Shown here one piece after another: positions 1 to 6,034 of a stretch of 7,366 bases of DNA. Under the pieces are notes generated by a model. That model was not told where the DNA came from, ran no database searches, and saw nothing but the letters and a program-made list of their open reading frames with translations. A program made the position numbers and the translations under genes. The number at the start of each line of letters is the position of its first letter. The stretch's first letter is position 1. Origin of the DNA: JBNKDD01 sp050288085 (GTDB lineage: Bacteria > Chloroflexota > Anaerolineae > Aggregatilineales > UBA3940); NCBI GenBank assembly GCA_050288085.1, contig JBNKDD010000291.1, forward strand, positions 1-7,366, written 5' to 3'.

Positions 1-78
1 TAATCTCCCCTCAACCCGGTATGCCGCGTGTATTCAGTGCTCGCATCGTCGCTTACAAACCAGCATGATCTACCAATC

Positions 79-123
79 CAGGGGCGGGAACAAACATCCA
101 GTTTGCCTCGCCCCTGCGTTTTT
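79..123 (+). terminator. Rho-independent terminator of a gene left of the window
   Basis: CAGGGGCG (79-86) pairs perfectly with CGCCCCTG (109-116). The stem continues inward with GG/CC and then CAAAC (91-95) against GTTTG (101-105), closing on a five-base loop. Five T residues follow at 119-123. The T-run is on the plus strand only, so the terminator serves a rightward gene outside the window. The stem also sits just beyond the TAG stop of the minus-strand methyltransferase and could limit transcription from that side, but without a T-run there. Confidence 0.85.
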
Positions 124-128
124 ATCCC

Positions 129-902
129 CTAGCCTTTTCGCCCGATGATGATCGCCTCCGTGATCGTAAACGACAGCGCATCACCAACCTGTTGGGGCTT
201 TAACCAATCCTTCACTCCCTCCGGTGCCTGAACCAGCATCACACGCAGCCGGGTGAGATCATCCCCACTCAGACCCAGGCGGGTAGCCCAGTTATCGAAT
301 GCCATTTCCTTACCGAACAATTCGGAATGAGTTACTTCTAACCCGGCAGCAAAGAAAAAGGTCTGCCAATCATCGATGGTATAAGCCCGGTTATGAGATG
401 GATCACGCAGCTTTTCGAAAGCGTTGATGTAATCGCCAATCTTCGGCTCACCGCTGACCACGTTATCCGCCACCGCCAGAAATCCGCCAGGAGCCAACAC
501 GCGGGCAGACTCCTTAACAAAAGCCTCTACATCCGGGAAGTGATGTGGCGCGATCCGGCAGGTCACACAGTTGAACGCTCCATCGGCAAATGGCAGGTGT
601 TCGCCATCCGCCTGGGCATAGTCAAAAACACCGGAGCCATTTTCCTCAAGGTGACCCCGCGCCGCCTGCACCATTTTGAAGGTGAGATCGGTAACAAGGC
701 TGAGCTTCACATGGGGGGCAAAAGCCAGGGCCGTATGCCCACCCCCGGTAGCAATATCCAACACAGACCAATTGAGCTGCGGCTGGGTGAGTTCTACCAG
801 CCGGTTAAGGCTGTAGCCTTTAGCATGAACTGAGCTAACCACATATTGATCGGCATGTGCACCAAATTGTTGTTGAACACTTCGCTTGATTTCATCACTC
901 AT
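129..902 (-). CDS. Class I SAM-dependent methyltransferase (UbiE/COQ5-like)
   Basis: This 257-residue protein has the Rossmann-type class I methyltransferase core. Motif I is VLDIATGGGHTA (residues 47-58), the glycine-rich SAM-binding loop. An acidic TD at about 71-72 follows, in the place of the ribose-binding residue. ADGEHLPF (98-105) is the adenine-contacting segment typical of Methyltransf_11/UbiE relatives, and ARVLAPGGFLAVAD (133-146) is the post-motif III strand. The C-terminal part (about 150-257) is a variable, substrate-specific cap. The substrate cannot be told from the sequence; small-molecule methylation is usual for this group. The start is ATG with a GAGGGG Shine-Dalgarno-like stretch about 12 bases upstream, and the stop is TAG. 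Its 5' end overlaps the predicted promoter of the divergent thioredoxin-like gene. It has no operon partner in the window. Family is firm, specific function unknown. Confidence 0.9.
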   Translation of the reverse strand: MSDEIKRSVQQQFGAHADQYVVSSVHAKGYSLNRLVELTQPQLNWSVLDIATGGGHTALAFAPHVKLSLVTDLTFKMVQAARGHLEENGSGVFDYAQADGEHLPFADGAFNCVTCRIAPHHFPDVEAFVKESARVLAPGGFLAVADNVVSGEPKIGDYINAFEKLRDPSHNRAYTIDDWQTFFFAAGLEVTHSELFGKEMAFDNWATRLGLSGDDLTRLRVMLVQAPEGVKDWLKPQQVGDALSFTITEAIIIGRKG

Positions 903-914
903 GGCAGATATGAT
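886..914 (+). promoter_or_regulatory. Predicted sigma70-type promoter of the selenoprotein gene
   Basis: TTGATT (886-891, 4 of 6 matches to the -35 consensus) is followed after exactly 17 bases by TATGAT (909-914, 5 of 6 matches to -10). The expected transcript start is near 921. This leaves a leader of about 28 bases before the ATG at 949 and places the two earlier in-frame ATGs (901 and 910) upstream of the transcript. The box lies over the first codons of the divergent methyltransferase. Confidence 0.55.
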
Positions 915-937
915 CCCCTCAACGGTCGCACAGGTTC

Positions 938-943
938 AGGAAG
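938..943 (+). promoter_or_regulatory. Ribosome binding site fixing the start at 949
   Basis: AGGAAG sits five bases before the ATG at 949. No comparable Shine-Dalgarno precedes the alternative in-frame starts TTG 886, ATG 901 or ATG 910. Together with the promoter position this decides the start of the thioredoxin-like selenoprotein gene. Confidence 0.6.
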
Positions 944-948
944 CCGTC

Positions 949-1377
949 ATGGTAGCATCAACCTGGATATGGATCAAATCAAAGCGTGATTTGCTGATCA
1001 TCGCCCTGATTCTGATAGTCGGGTATGTCGTCTTACGTCCCTCACGGTCAGAGGTCGATGATTTACAAGCGATGGTGGCAACCGGCCAACCAACCGTCAT
1101 CGACTTCTACAGCGACTTTTGAAGTACCTGCTACCTTGTTAAACCTGTCGTGGGCAGGATCGAGAATCAACTTGAGGGGCAGGCCGAAGTCATCCACCTG
1201 AATGTATTCAGCACTATTGGGCGAGAGGCCGCACGGCAATATGGTGTCAGGGCACAACCCACCCTGGTGGTAGTAGATGGCTGTGGGCATGCTGTTGAAT
1301 CGTTTGTAGGGATTCCCAGCGCTAAGAAGGTAGTTGATGCAGCGTTAAGCGCTCCTAATTGCGCCCCCGACGGCTAG
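949..1377 (+). CDS. Membrane-anchored thioredoxin-like selenoprotein (in-frame TGA = Sec58)
   Basis: Read with TGA 1120-1122 as selenocysteine, this is a 142-residue protein. Residues 10-13 (KSKR) precede one hydrophobic segment (about 15-29), so the N-terminus is probably cytoplasmic and the rest extracytoplasmic. The remainder is one thioredoxin fold: VIDFYSDF (50-57, with D52 at the buried Asp position), then Sec58-Ser-Thr-Cys61 replacing CxxC, Pro66 five residues after Cys61 as in thioredoxins, and YGVRAQPT carrying the cis-Pro (Pro104). It ends with VVVDG, VGIP and a final helix. The expected role is a thiol/selenol oxidoreductase or disulfide reductase at the membrane surface; the partner is unknown. 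The frame stays open for 84 codons after the TGA to a TAG stop, and no other stop interrupts it. UGA does serve as the stop of queG in this window, so any recoding must depend on context. The alternative is a nonsense mutation of a Cys codon. Without recoding, only a useless 57-residue stub would be made. The gene stands alone, divergent from the methyltransferase and convergent with the asparagine synthase. Confidence 0.82.
1120..1158 (+). promoter_or_regulatory. Putative bacterial SECIS element downstream of the Sec UGA
   Basis: Six base pairs form between CCTGTC (1144-1149) and GGCAGG (1153-1158), five Watson-Crick and one G-U, closing on the three-base loop GTG (1150-1152). Bacterial SECIS elements lie within the coding region just after the UGA. 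They have a short apical loop with a G in its first two positions, usually about 16-37 bases from the UGA. Here 27 bases separate the UGA from the loop G, and the loop begins G-U. A competing pairing of CCTGC (1127-1131) with GCAGG (1154-1158) is possible. Fit judged by eye, with no folding energy computed. Confidence 0.6.
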
Positions 1378-1388
1378 AGGATCAGCGC

Positions 1389-3263
1389 TTACCTGATAAG
1401 GTCGCGGCTGATGTACATTTCATACCACTGTTGGAAAACCAGGAGAGTCAGCATTTTATTGACCAGCCGGTAGTCTCTGTCCTCATGATGGTAGAGCCGG
1501 TCAATCACTCCGGTGACATAGTCCACATCAAACAGATGATGTTTGCGCAGCCGGGATGCGTCGAGAGTGGCCCGAACATAGGGTTCCAGGTCTTTCAAGA
1601 CCCAGCCGGTCAAGGGCATAAAGCGGCTATCCTTTTCCCTGTGTACCATCTCCGGGGGGAAGAAACGGAGCGCAGCCTGCTTGAGAATGTACTTGGTCAC
1701 GCCATCTCTGATCTTCAAGTTCCCCGGCAAACCCGCCACAAACTCGACAAAATCCGTATCCAGATAAGCAGTGCGCAATTCCAACGAATGCACCATCGAA
1801 AGCCGGTCTAAGAAGACAAGCACATGGTCTGGGAAATAGGTTTTGAATTCAGCTTCAAGCACCCGGTTCAACGGATCGACAGCCGTCAGATCAGAGAAAT
1901 CATGCCGCAGCCGTTCAAGGCTGCTGTAGGTCCGCATCTGTTCGGCAAAATCAACGCTGTAAAGCGATGCCTTCTCCTGATCATCATAGGCCAGCAGTTT
2001 GTGCTGCCACTCCCAATCCTGATCTCCCGCGAATTGAGCCAGGTAATCAGGATTCTCTTCGAAGGGGCGGATCAGATCTAGATCGCCGGTTTTCAAATAT
2101 TCGGGATAATTTGCCAGGGGGAAAGCCAGCCGGTGCGTCAGGTCGCTGCCAAACAACTCATCCGCACCACTTCCTACCAGCGACACGTTGACATACTGGC
2201 TGATCACCTGGGCAAGGAAATAGGATGAGACTTCCCCGGCAAATGGCTCATCGAAACACTTGAGAATATCCGTAATAGTATCGGGAAAATGCCCAAAATC
2301 GATAATGGCTTCGAAATGCTCGGTATCGTATTGGCTCGCGATCTGCCGCGCCCATTTCCGATCCAGGCGTTTCTCTTCCGCGGATGCATCCTCAGCATAG
2401 GTCAGGGTAAAAGTATTGATCCGGCTGCCGGTCAGTTCGGCGGCCAACGCGGTCGTCAGGCTGGAGTCAACACCCCCACTCAGGAAAAAGCCGATTGGGA
2501 CATCCACCATTAAGCGGCGCTGAACCCCTCGCCGCAGACCGGCCAACAGTTCGTCAACAATCTCTTCTTCTGAAGCCTCAGTCCACTCATTGGGAGAATA
2601 ATCCAATGCCCAGTACCGCCGGATTTCTGGTTCCGAACCGGGGCGGTATATCAACAGATGAGCCGGAGGCAGCACCGATATCCCGGAGAAAATCGAGAGG
2701 GGATGCGGCACATGCTTAAAGCTCAGGTAGTGATCCAACGCTTCGAGGTTGATCCGCCGCTCAAAGCGGGGAATGCATAACAGGGCTTTGATCTCAGACG
2801 CGAAGTACAGAACACCGCCAGAGGATAGGTGATAATACAGGGGTTTCTGACCTATCCGGTCGCGGGCCAATACACCGATCTTCCGTTGATCATCCCATAC
2901 CGCCGCAGCAAACATACCATCTAACTGCCGGGGGAATTCAACCCCATATTCTTCATACAGGTGAGGGATAATTTCCGTATCGGTGTGCTTGATGAACTGG
3001 TGTCCCATTTCCTGCAGGCGTTGTTTAACTTCCGGGAAGTTATACAACTCCCCATTCTGAACCGCCCAAACCAGCCCCGACTCATTAGACAACGGTTGAC
3101 GACCACCGTCTACGTCAATAATGCTCAGACGGCGAGCCCCCAGGACAAAATCCTCGCCAGAAACCTGGAAACCATCCTCCGGCCCCCGGTGAACCAGCGT
3201 ATCGAGCATTGCCCGGACAGTTTGAGAGTCCCCATTTCCAAAAATGCCGCAGATTCCACCCAT
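1389..3263 (-). CDS. asnB: Asparagine synthase (glutamine-hydrolysing) family, catalytic Cys2 replaced by Gly
   Basis: This 624-residue protein has the two-domain AsnB layout. The N-terminal class II glutamine amidotransferase domain (about 1-200) keeps the glutamine-binding positions: RRLSIID (44-50), NGELYN (70-75) and HTDTE (93-97). The C-terminal ATP-pyrophosphatase domain has the PP-loop SGGVDSS (262-268). AsnB normally makes asparagine from aspartate, ATP and glutamine in the cytoplasm. The usual start MCGI reads MGGICGIFG here, with codon 2 GGT, so the N-terminal nucleophile Cys is absent; Cys5 lies at a position that is not catalytic in the family. One T-to-G change from TGT would explain this. 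Either the protein is ammonia-dependent or of altered function, or the base is a sequencing or strain error. The ATG at 3263 was chosen over an upstream GTG (3317) because it places the amidotransferase domain at the N-terminus, as the mechanism requires. It stops 11 bases from the convergent selenoprotein gene. Surface-polysaccharide or antibiotic relatives of AsnB share this fold, so the product may not be free asparagine. Confidence 0.9.
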   Translation of the reverse strand: MGGICGIFGNGDSQTVRAMLDTLVHRGPEDGFQVSGEDFVLGARRLSIIDVDGGRQPLSNESGLVWAVQNGELYNFPEVKQRLQEMGHQFIKHTDTEIIPHLYEEYGVEFPRQLDGMFAAAVWDDQRKIGVLARDRIGQKPLYYHLSSGGVLYFASEIKALLCIPRFERRINLEALDHYLSFKHVPHPLSIFSGISVLPPAHLLIYRPGSEPEIRRYWALDYSPNEWTEASEEEIVDELLAGLRRGVQRRLMVDVPIGFFLSGGVDSSLTTALAAELTGSRINTFTLTYAEDASAEEKRLDRKWARQIASQYDTEHFEAIIDFGHFPDTITDILKCFDEPFAGEVSSYFLAQVISQYVNVSLVGSGADELFGSDLTHRLAFPLANYPEYLKTGDLDLIRPFEENPDYLAQFAGDQDWEWQHKLLAYDDQEKASLYSVDFAEQMRTYSSLERLRHDFSDLTAVDPLNRVLEAEFKTYFPDHVLVFLDRLSMVHSLELRTAYLDTDFVEFVAGLPGNLKIRDGVTKYILKQAALRFFPPEMVHREKDSRFMPLTGWVLKDLEPYVRATLDASRLRKHHLFDVDYVTGVIDRLYHHEDRDYRLVNKMLTLLVFQQWYEMYISRDLIR

Positions 3264-3271
3264 AGCGAGAA

Positions 3272-3280
3272 AGTATAACA
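3272..3280 (-). promoter_or_regulatory. Extended -10 element, possible leaderless start of asnB
   Basis: On the minus strand TGTTATACT is an extended -10 (TGn followed by TATACT, 5 of 6 matches). It ends eight bases before the ATG at 3263, so transcription would begin at or beside the start codon. No Shine-Dalgarno is visible in front of this ATG, which agrees with a leaderless message. No good -35 box is seen. Confidence 0.35.
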
Positions 3281-3351
3281 AACCCGCACCCAAGCGGCGA
3301 GAAAAGTCGTTCGTCACCTGGATGGGTCATTGGGTGTTAATCTAGCTGAGG

Positions 3352-3368
3352 GCAATACACCGCAATAC
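3352..3368. repeat. Direct repeat GCAATAC x2 in the asnB/acyltransferase gap
   Basis: GCAATAC occurs at 3352-3358 and again at 3362-3368, a 10-base period close to one helical turn. It lies 52 bases before the ATG of the plus-strand acyltransferase-like gene and within the divergent intergenic region. It could be a tandem protein-binding site or chance. Confidence 0.3.
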
Positions 3369-3419
3369 TCAAAACCATGCGCGGCTTTCTGAACCTGCCA
3401 TAAACCAGAGAGGAATACC

Positions 3420-4553
3420 ATGAACATCCACGAAGTTGATACCACCAGTCGCCGCGATGTGAATCGATTCATCAATGTACCTTTCACGCTTTATGAAGAC
3501 TGTCCCCAATGGGTTCCGCCGATCATCCCCGATGCGCGGATGCAGCTCAACAAAGAGAAGAATCCCTATTATCAAAGAAATAATGCAGCGTTCTTCATCG
3601 CAGAGCAGAACGGCAGCGACGTAGGCCGCATCTGCGTGATGCATCCCCGCTTCTACAACGAATTCAAAGGGACAAACCAGGCTTTCTTTTACCTGTTCGA
3701 CAGCATCGACGATCAAGAAGTTGCCAATGCCTTACTTGATACGGCTGCCGAATGGGCCACAGCACGAGGCTTAGATACCTTCCGGGGGCCGTTGGGCTTT
3801 ATGGCAGCGGATGGTTTCGGCATGCTGGCGAAAGGTTTTGAGCATCACCCGGCAATCGGCATTCCCTACAATTACGAGTATTACGTTCGGCTGGTCGAGA
3901 ATTGGGGATTCGAATTAGAGGAGCGGGTGTATTCTGGCTATATCAGTGTCCCGAAAGTGATCGAACAATTCCCCAAACGAATACTGGATATGGCTGATAA
4001 GATCAAGGCCCGCTATGGTTTTGAAGTGATTGCCTTCAACAGCAAACGTGAGCTGAAGGAGTGGGCAGCTCCCCGGTTGGTTGATGTCTATAACCGCACC
4101 CTGACCCACATCGCGGGTGACCCACCGCTCACCAAAGAAGAAGTGAACATGGTAGCCGACAGTTTGCTGATGATCGCCGATCCACAGTTGATCAAGTTTA
4201 TCAAGAAGGATGACGAACTGGTCGGTTTCCTGTTCTGTTTCTTCGATATTTCTGACGGCATCAGGAAGGCCAGAGGGCGCTTATTCCCCACCGGTCTGAT
4301 CCACATTATGCGCGACTTCAACAAAACTGTCTGGCTCAATATGAACGGTATGGGCATCCTGCCGGAGTATCATGGTCGAGGCGGCAGCGCATTGATGTAC
4401 GCTGAGCTATACAAATCAATCACCCAGTTTCCGCGTTTTCAGCACGCCGATATCGTGCAAATCTCGGAGAACAACCCGCAAAGCCTCAACGAGATGAAGC
4501 GATTTGGTGTGGACTTCTACAAGACACATCACATCTATACGAAAACGCTGTAG
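3420..4553 (+). CDS. GNAT-superfamily acyltransferase-like protein (YghO-like)
   Basis: This 377-residue protein lacks a signal peptide or membrane segment. It begins with an N-terminal module containing FYLFDSIDD (about 90) and RGPLGFMAADGFGML (about 122-136), and ends with a GNAT-type acetyl-CoA binding region. In that region NMNGMGILPEYHGRGGSALMYAEL matches the motif A strand-loop-helix, where the pyrophosphate of CoA is bound. The loop reads HGRGGSA, one residue shorter than the usual Q/RxxGxG/A. The length and the double-GNAT-like layout resemble the uncharacterised YghO-type proteins of many bacteria; the substrate is unknown. AGAGAGGAA (3407-3415) is a good ribosome binding site four bases before the ATG. 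The gene converges on queG with only five bases between the stop codons, and is divergent from asnB. Family is moderately firm, biochemical role unknown. Confidence 0.78.
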   Translation: MNIHEVDTTSRRDVNRFINVPFTLYEDCPQWVPPIIPDARMQLNKEKNPYYQRNNAAFFIAEQNGSDVGRICVMHPRFYNEFKGTNQAFFYLFDSIDDQEVANALLDTAAEWATARGLDTFRGPLGFMAADGFGMLAKGFEHHPAIGIPYNYEYYVRLVENWGFELEERVYSGYISVPKVIEQFPKRILDMADKIKARYGFEVIAFNSKRELKEWAAPRLVDVYNRTLTHIAGDPPLTKEEVNMVADSLLMIADPQLIKFIKKDDELVGFLFCFFDISDGIRKARGRLFPTGLIHIMRDFNKTVWLNMNGMGILPEYHGRGGSALMYAELYKSITQFPRFQHADIVQISENNPQSLNEMKRFGVDFYKTHHIYTKTL

Positions 4554-4558
4554 ACGGG

Positions 4559-5677
4559 TCAGACAAGGGCAAGACGAATTTCGTTTGCTACCCGCTCATC
4601 GACCTCTTGCTTCAGAGCCTTGTAAAGTGCATCTTTCCCCATCCTCAGCTGACTGAGTGCCCAGGCTGCGTGACCTCGCACCAGGGCACTTTCATCTTCT
4701 AACAGTGGGATAATGGAGTCGGCCAGTTCCGGGTGATTACTGTTCCCGGCAGCGATACAGGCATTCCGAACCAACCGCTCCCGTTTGATCCGGTAAATCG
4801 GCGAACCGCGAAAACGCTCCGCAAAACCAGCTTCATTGAGCGTCAACAGGTCGGCTAATCGAGGAGCGGCCCGGTCAACATCAACGGCGGCAAACATCGC
4901 TTCTTGTGCTGGTTGGGCAAATCGCTGCCAGGGGCACACCTCCTGGCACACATCACAGCCGTAAATCCAGTTCCCCATCAATGGGCGGAGTTCACGGGGA
5001 ATAAAACCTTTATGCTCAATGGTCAGATAAGAAATGCATAACCGCGCATCCAATACGTAGGGCTGCGGAAAGGCATTGGTCGGGCAGGCAGTCAGGCAGC
5101 GGGTGCACCGTCCACAGCCGGGCATAGATGGAGGCTGATCGTACTCCAATTCAAGATCGGTGATGATCTCCCCCAGGAAGAAGAGGCTTCCTCTCCGGGG
5201 ATGGATCAACATGGTGTTCTTGCCGGTGAAGCCTAATCCCGCCTGTGCTGCGTGGCTTCGCTCCAAAATCGCCCCGGTATCGACATAGGCGCGGGTCGCA
5301 GCTTCACCCCCAACCTCCGATCTGATAGTCTCAGCCAGTGTTTCTAATCGTGGCAGGATCAGATCGTGATAGTCAACACCCCAGGCATAATTCGAGATTC
5401 GCCCTCGCAAAGGATCGGCGGCGATTTGCTCCGGCAGCCGAGCGGTAAAGTAGTCCATCCCGACCACGATCAACGATCTCGCCTCCGGCAGGATAACGTT
5501 CAGGTCCTGCCGCCGAATAATCCGATCTCCCCGTGCCAGGTACCCCATTGAGCCGTGCATCCCGGCCTCAATCCAACGTAAATAAGCAGCAAGCTGTGGG
5601 CTGGGCTGTGTCGGGACGATCCCGGCCATCGAGAATCCCAGCTCCCTTGCCTGCTGTTTAATCGATGAACTGAGCAT
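4559..5677 (-). CDS. queG: Epoxyqueuosine reductase QueG
   Basis: This 372-residue cytoplasmic enzyme carries out the last step of queuosine synthesis, reducing epoxyqueuosine to queuosine in the tRNA anticodon with cobalamin and two [4Fe-4S] clusters. The N-terminal half is the QueG-specific domain, including YVDTGAILERSHAAQAG (131-147), whose Asp133 is in the conserved catalytic-region DTG, and GFTGKNT (149-155). The ferredoxin module has C188-x2-C191-x2-C194-x3-C198P, then C214, and YGC241DVC244QEVC248PW. The C-terminal part (about 300-372) is a HEAT-like helical repeat (IIPLLEDESALVRGHAAWAL), as in full-length QueG. Length is normal and all cluster cysteines are present. The start is ATG at 5677; only a weak GGTGG lies upstream. 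The stop is TGA, showing that UGA terminates translation in this organism. No other queuosine genes are in the window. Confidence 0.95.
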   Translation of the reverse strand: MLSSSIKQQARELGFSMAGIVPTQPSPQLAAYLRWIEAGMHGSMGYLARGDRIIRRQDLNVILPEARSLIVVGMDYFTARLPEQIAADPLRGRISNYAWGVDYHDLILPRLETLAETIRSEVGGEAATRAYVDTGAILERSHAAQAGLGFTGKNTMLIHPRRGSLFFLGEIITDLELEYDQPPSMPGCGRCTRCLTACPTNAFPQPYVLDARLCISYLTIEHKGFIPRELRPLMGNWIYGCDVCQEVCPWQRFAQPAQEAMFAAVDVDRAAPRLADLLTLNEAGFAERFRGSPIYRIKRERLVRNACIAAGNSNHPELADSIIPLLEDESALVRGHAAWALSQLRMGKDALYKALKQEVDERVANEIRLALV

Positions 5678-5709
5678 AACACTACTTTCCCACCATATGA
5701 GCCAACGTA

Positions 5710-5715
5710 ATTATA
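5710..5715 (-). promoter_or_regulatory. -10 box of the queG promoter
   Basis: The minus strand reads TATAAT, a perfect -10 hexamer, with transcription expected to begin near 5703, about 26 bases before the queG ATG. The best -35 candidate is TTACCT at 18 bases spacing, with only 3 of 6 matches, so the promoter may be modest or factor-dependent. Confidence 0.5.
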
Positions 5716-5807
5716 ACCATCACTGTTCCAGGAAGGTAAGAAGTAAGATATGTGATAAGGAAAAAAGGATTGTAGTTTGTCTGGCTGTAGGGAATTCAAA
5801 GGGGCAT

Positions 5808-5827
5808 TGATCAGATAAATCTGATCA
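5808..5827. repeat. Perfect 9+9 inverted repeat, operator-like
   Basis: TGATCAGAT (5808-5816) and ATCTGATCA (5819-5827) are exact reverse complements separated by AA. There is no T-run beside it, and the loop is too short for a stable hairpin, so a dimeric repressor or activator site is more likely than a terminator. It lies 131 bases upstream of the queG start and 207 bases upstream of the oxidoreductase start. The binding protein is unknown. Confidence 0.6.
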
Positions 5828-5862
5828 TTAGATGAACGAAGGATTCTACCCCTTTTTCCCGT

Positions 5863-5896
5863 TATGTCAACCCCCCTTTTATATATTTATGACATA
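5863..5896. repeat. Spaced inverted repeat TATGTCA / TGACATA
   Basis: TATGTCA (5863-5869) and TGACATA (5890-5896) are exact reverse complements, 20 bases apart, flanking a C-run and a TATATATT tract. The same TGTCA core recurs in the dyad at 5910-5925, suggesting several half-sites for one regulator. Confidence 0.35.
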
Positions 5897-5909
5897 TTGC
5901 TCTAATTTT

Positions 5910-5925
5910 GGTGACAAATGTCACT
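5910..5925. promoter_or_regulatory. CRP/FNR-type operator upstream of the oxidoreductase gene
   Basis: GTGACA-AA-TGTCAC is a perfect dyad, and read as GTGA-N6-TCAC it matches the core shared by many CRP/FNR-family sites. Its centre lies 117.5 bases before the ATG at 6035. If TATAAG (5960-5965) is the -10, the site would sit about 54 bases upstream of transcription, near the activating range. The actual regulator and its signal are not known. Confidence 0.45.
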
Positions 5926-6034
5926 AAACAGGCTCATGCTTTGGCAAGTATGGTCAGAATATAAGGCGCTATTGATTGTTGTTTTCTATGAGTACTGATA
6001 ACGTTCGTTAATTTAGCCGTTGTAGGAGGGACTT

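Larger units (their letters stand above)
5678..6034. other. Intergenic regulatory region between queG and the oxidoreductase gene
   Basis: No coding sequence is convincing in these 357 bases, which are AT-richer than the flanking genes. They hold the queG promoter at the left end, a 9+9 palindrome (5808-5827), a TATGTCA/TGACATA pair (5863-5896), a CRP/FNR-like dyad (5910-5925) and a strong ribosome binding site (AGGAGG, 6024-6029). A clear sigma70 promoter for the rightward gene is not obvious; TATAAG (5960-5965) is a possible -10 without a well-spaced -35. Confidence 0.7.

Noticed and set aside
1..78. Possible small gene (ATG at 21, 15 codons) left of the terminator
   Set aside because: Too short, with no ribosome binding site or recognisable product. 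More likely the 3' untranslated end of a gene outside the window.
393..833. Open frame of 146 codons on the plus strand inside the methyltransferase gene
   Set aside because: It is antisense to a gene with clear family motifs and shows no recognisable domain of its own.
886..948. Longer N-terminus for the selenoprotein (TTG 886, ATG 901 or ATG 910)
   Set aside because: These starts lie in or before the predicted -10 box and lack a ribosome binding site, whereas ATG 949 has AGGAAG at five bases.
1120..1122. TGA as a nonsense mutation making a pseudogene
   Set aside because: It is the only defect, it falls exactly on the redox-active Cys position, the frame downstream keeps all thioredoxin landmarks, and a SECIS-like hairpin follows. 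A pseudogene cannot be fully excluded without the genome's sel genes.
1120..1122. UGA read as tryptophan or glycine under an alternative genetic code
   Set aside because: The aligned position is the first Cys of CxxC, not the Trp before it, which is Phe here. UGA also serves as the terminal stop of queG, with the gene ending cleanly at that codon.
1127..1158. CCTGC/GCAGG (1127-1131 with 1154-1158) as the main SECIS stem
   Set aside because: It would leave a 22-base loop, longer than usual bacterial SECIS apical loops. Kept only as a competing fold.
3264..3317. Upstream GTG start (3317) giving asnB an 18-residue extension
   Set aside because: Class II amidotransferases need the domain at the extreme N-terminus. 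No ribosome binding site precedes the GTG, and no Cys follows a possible propeptide cleavage point.
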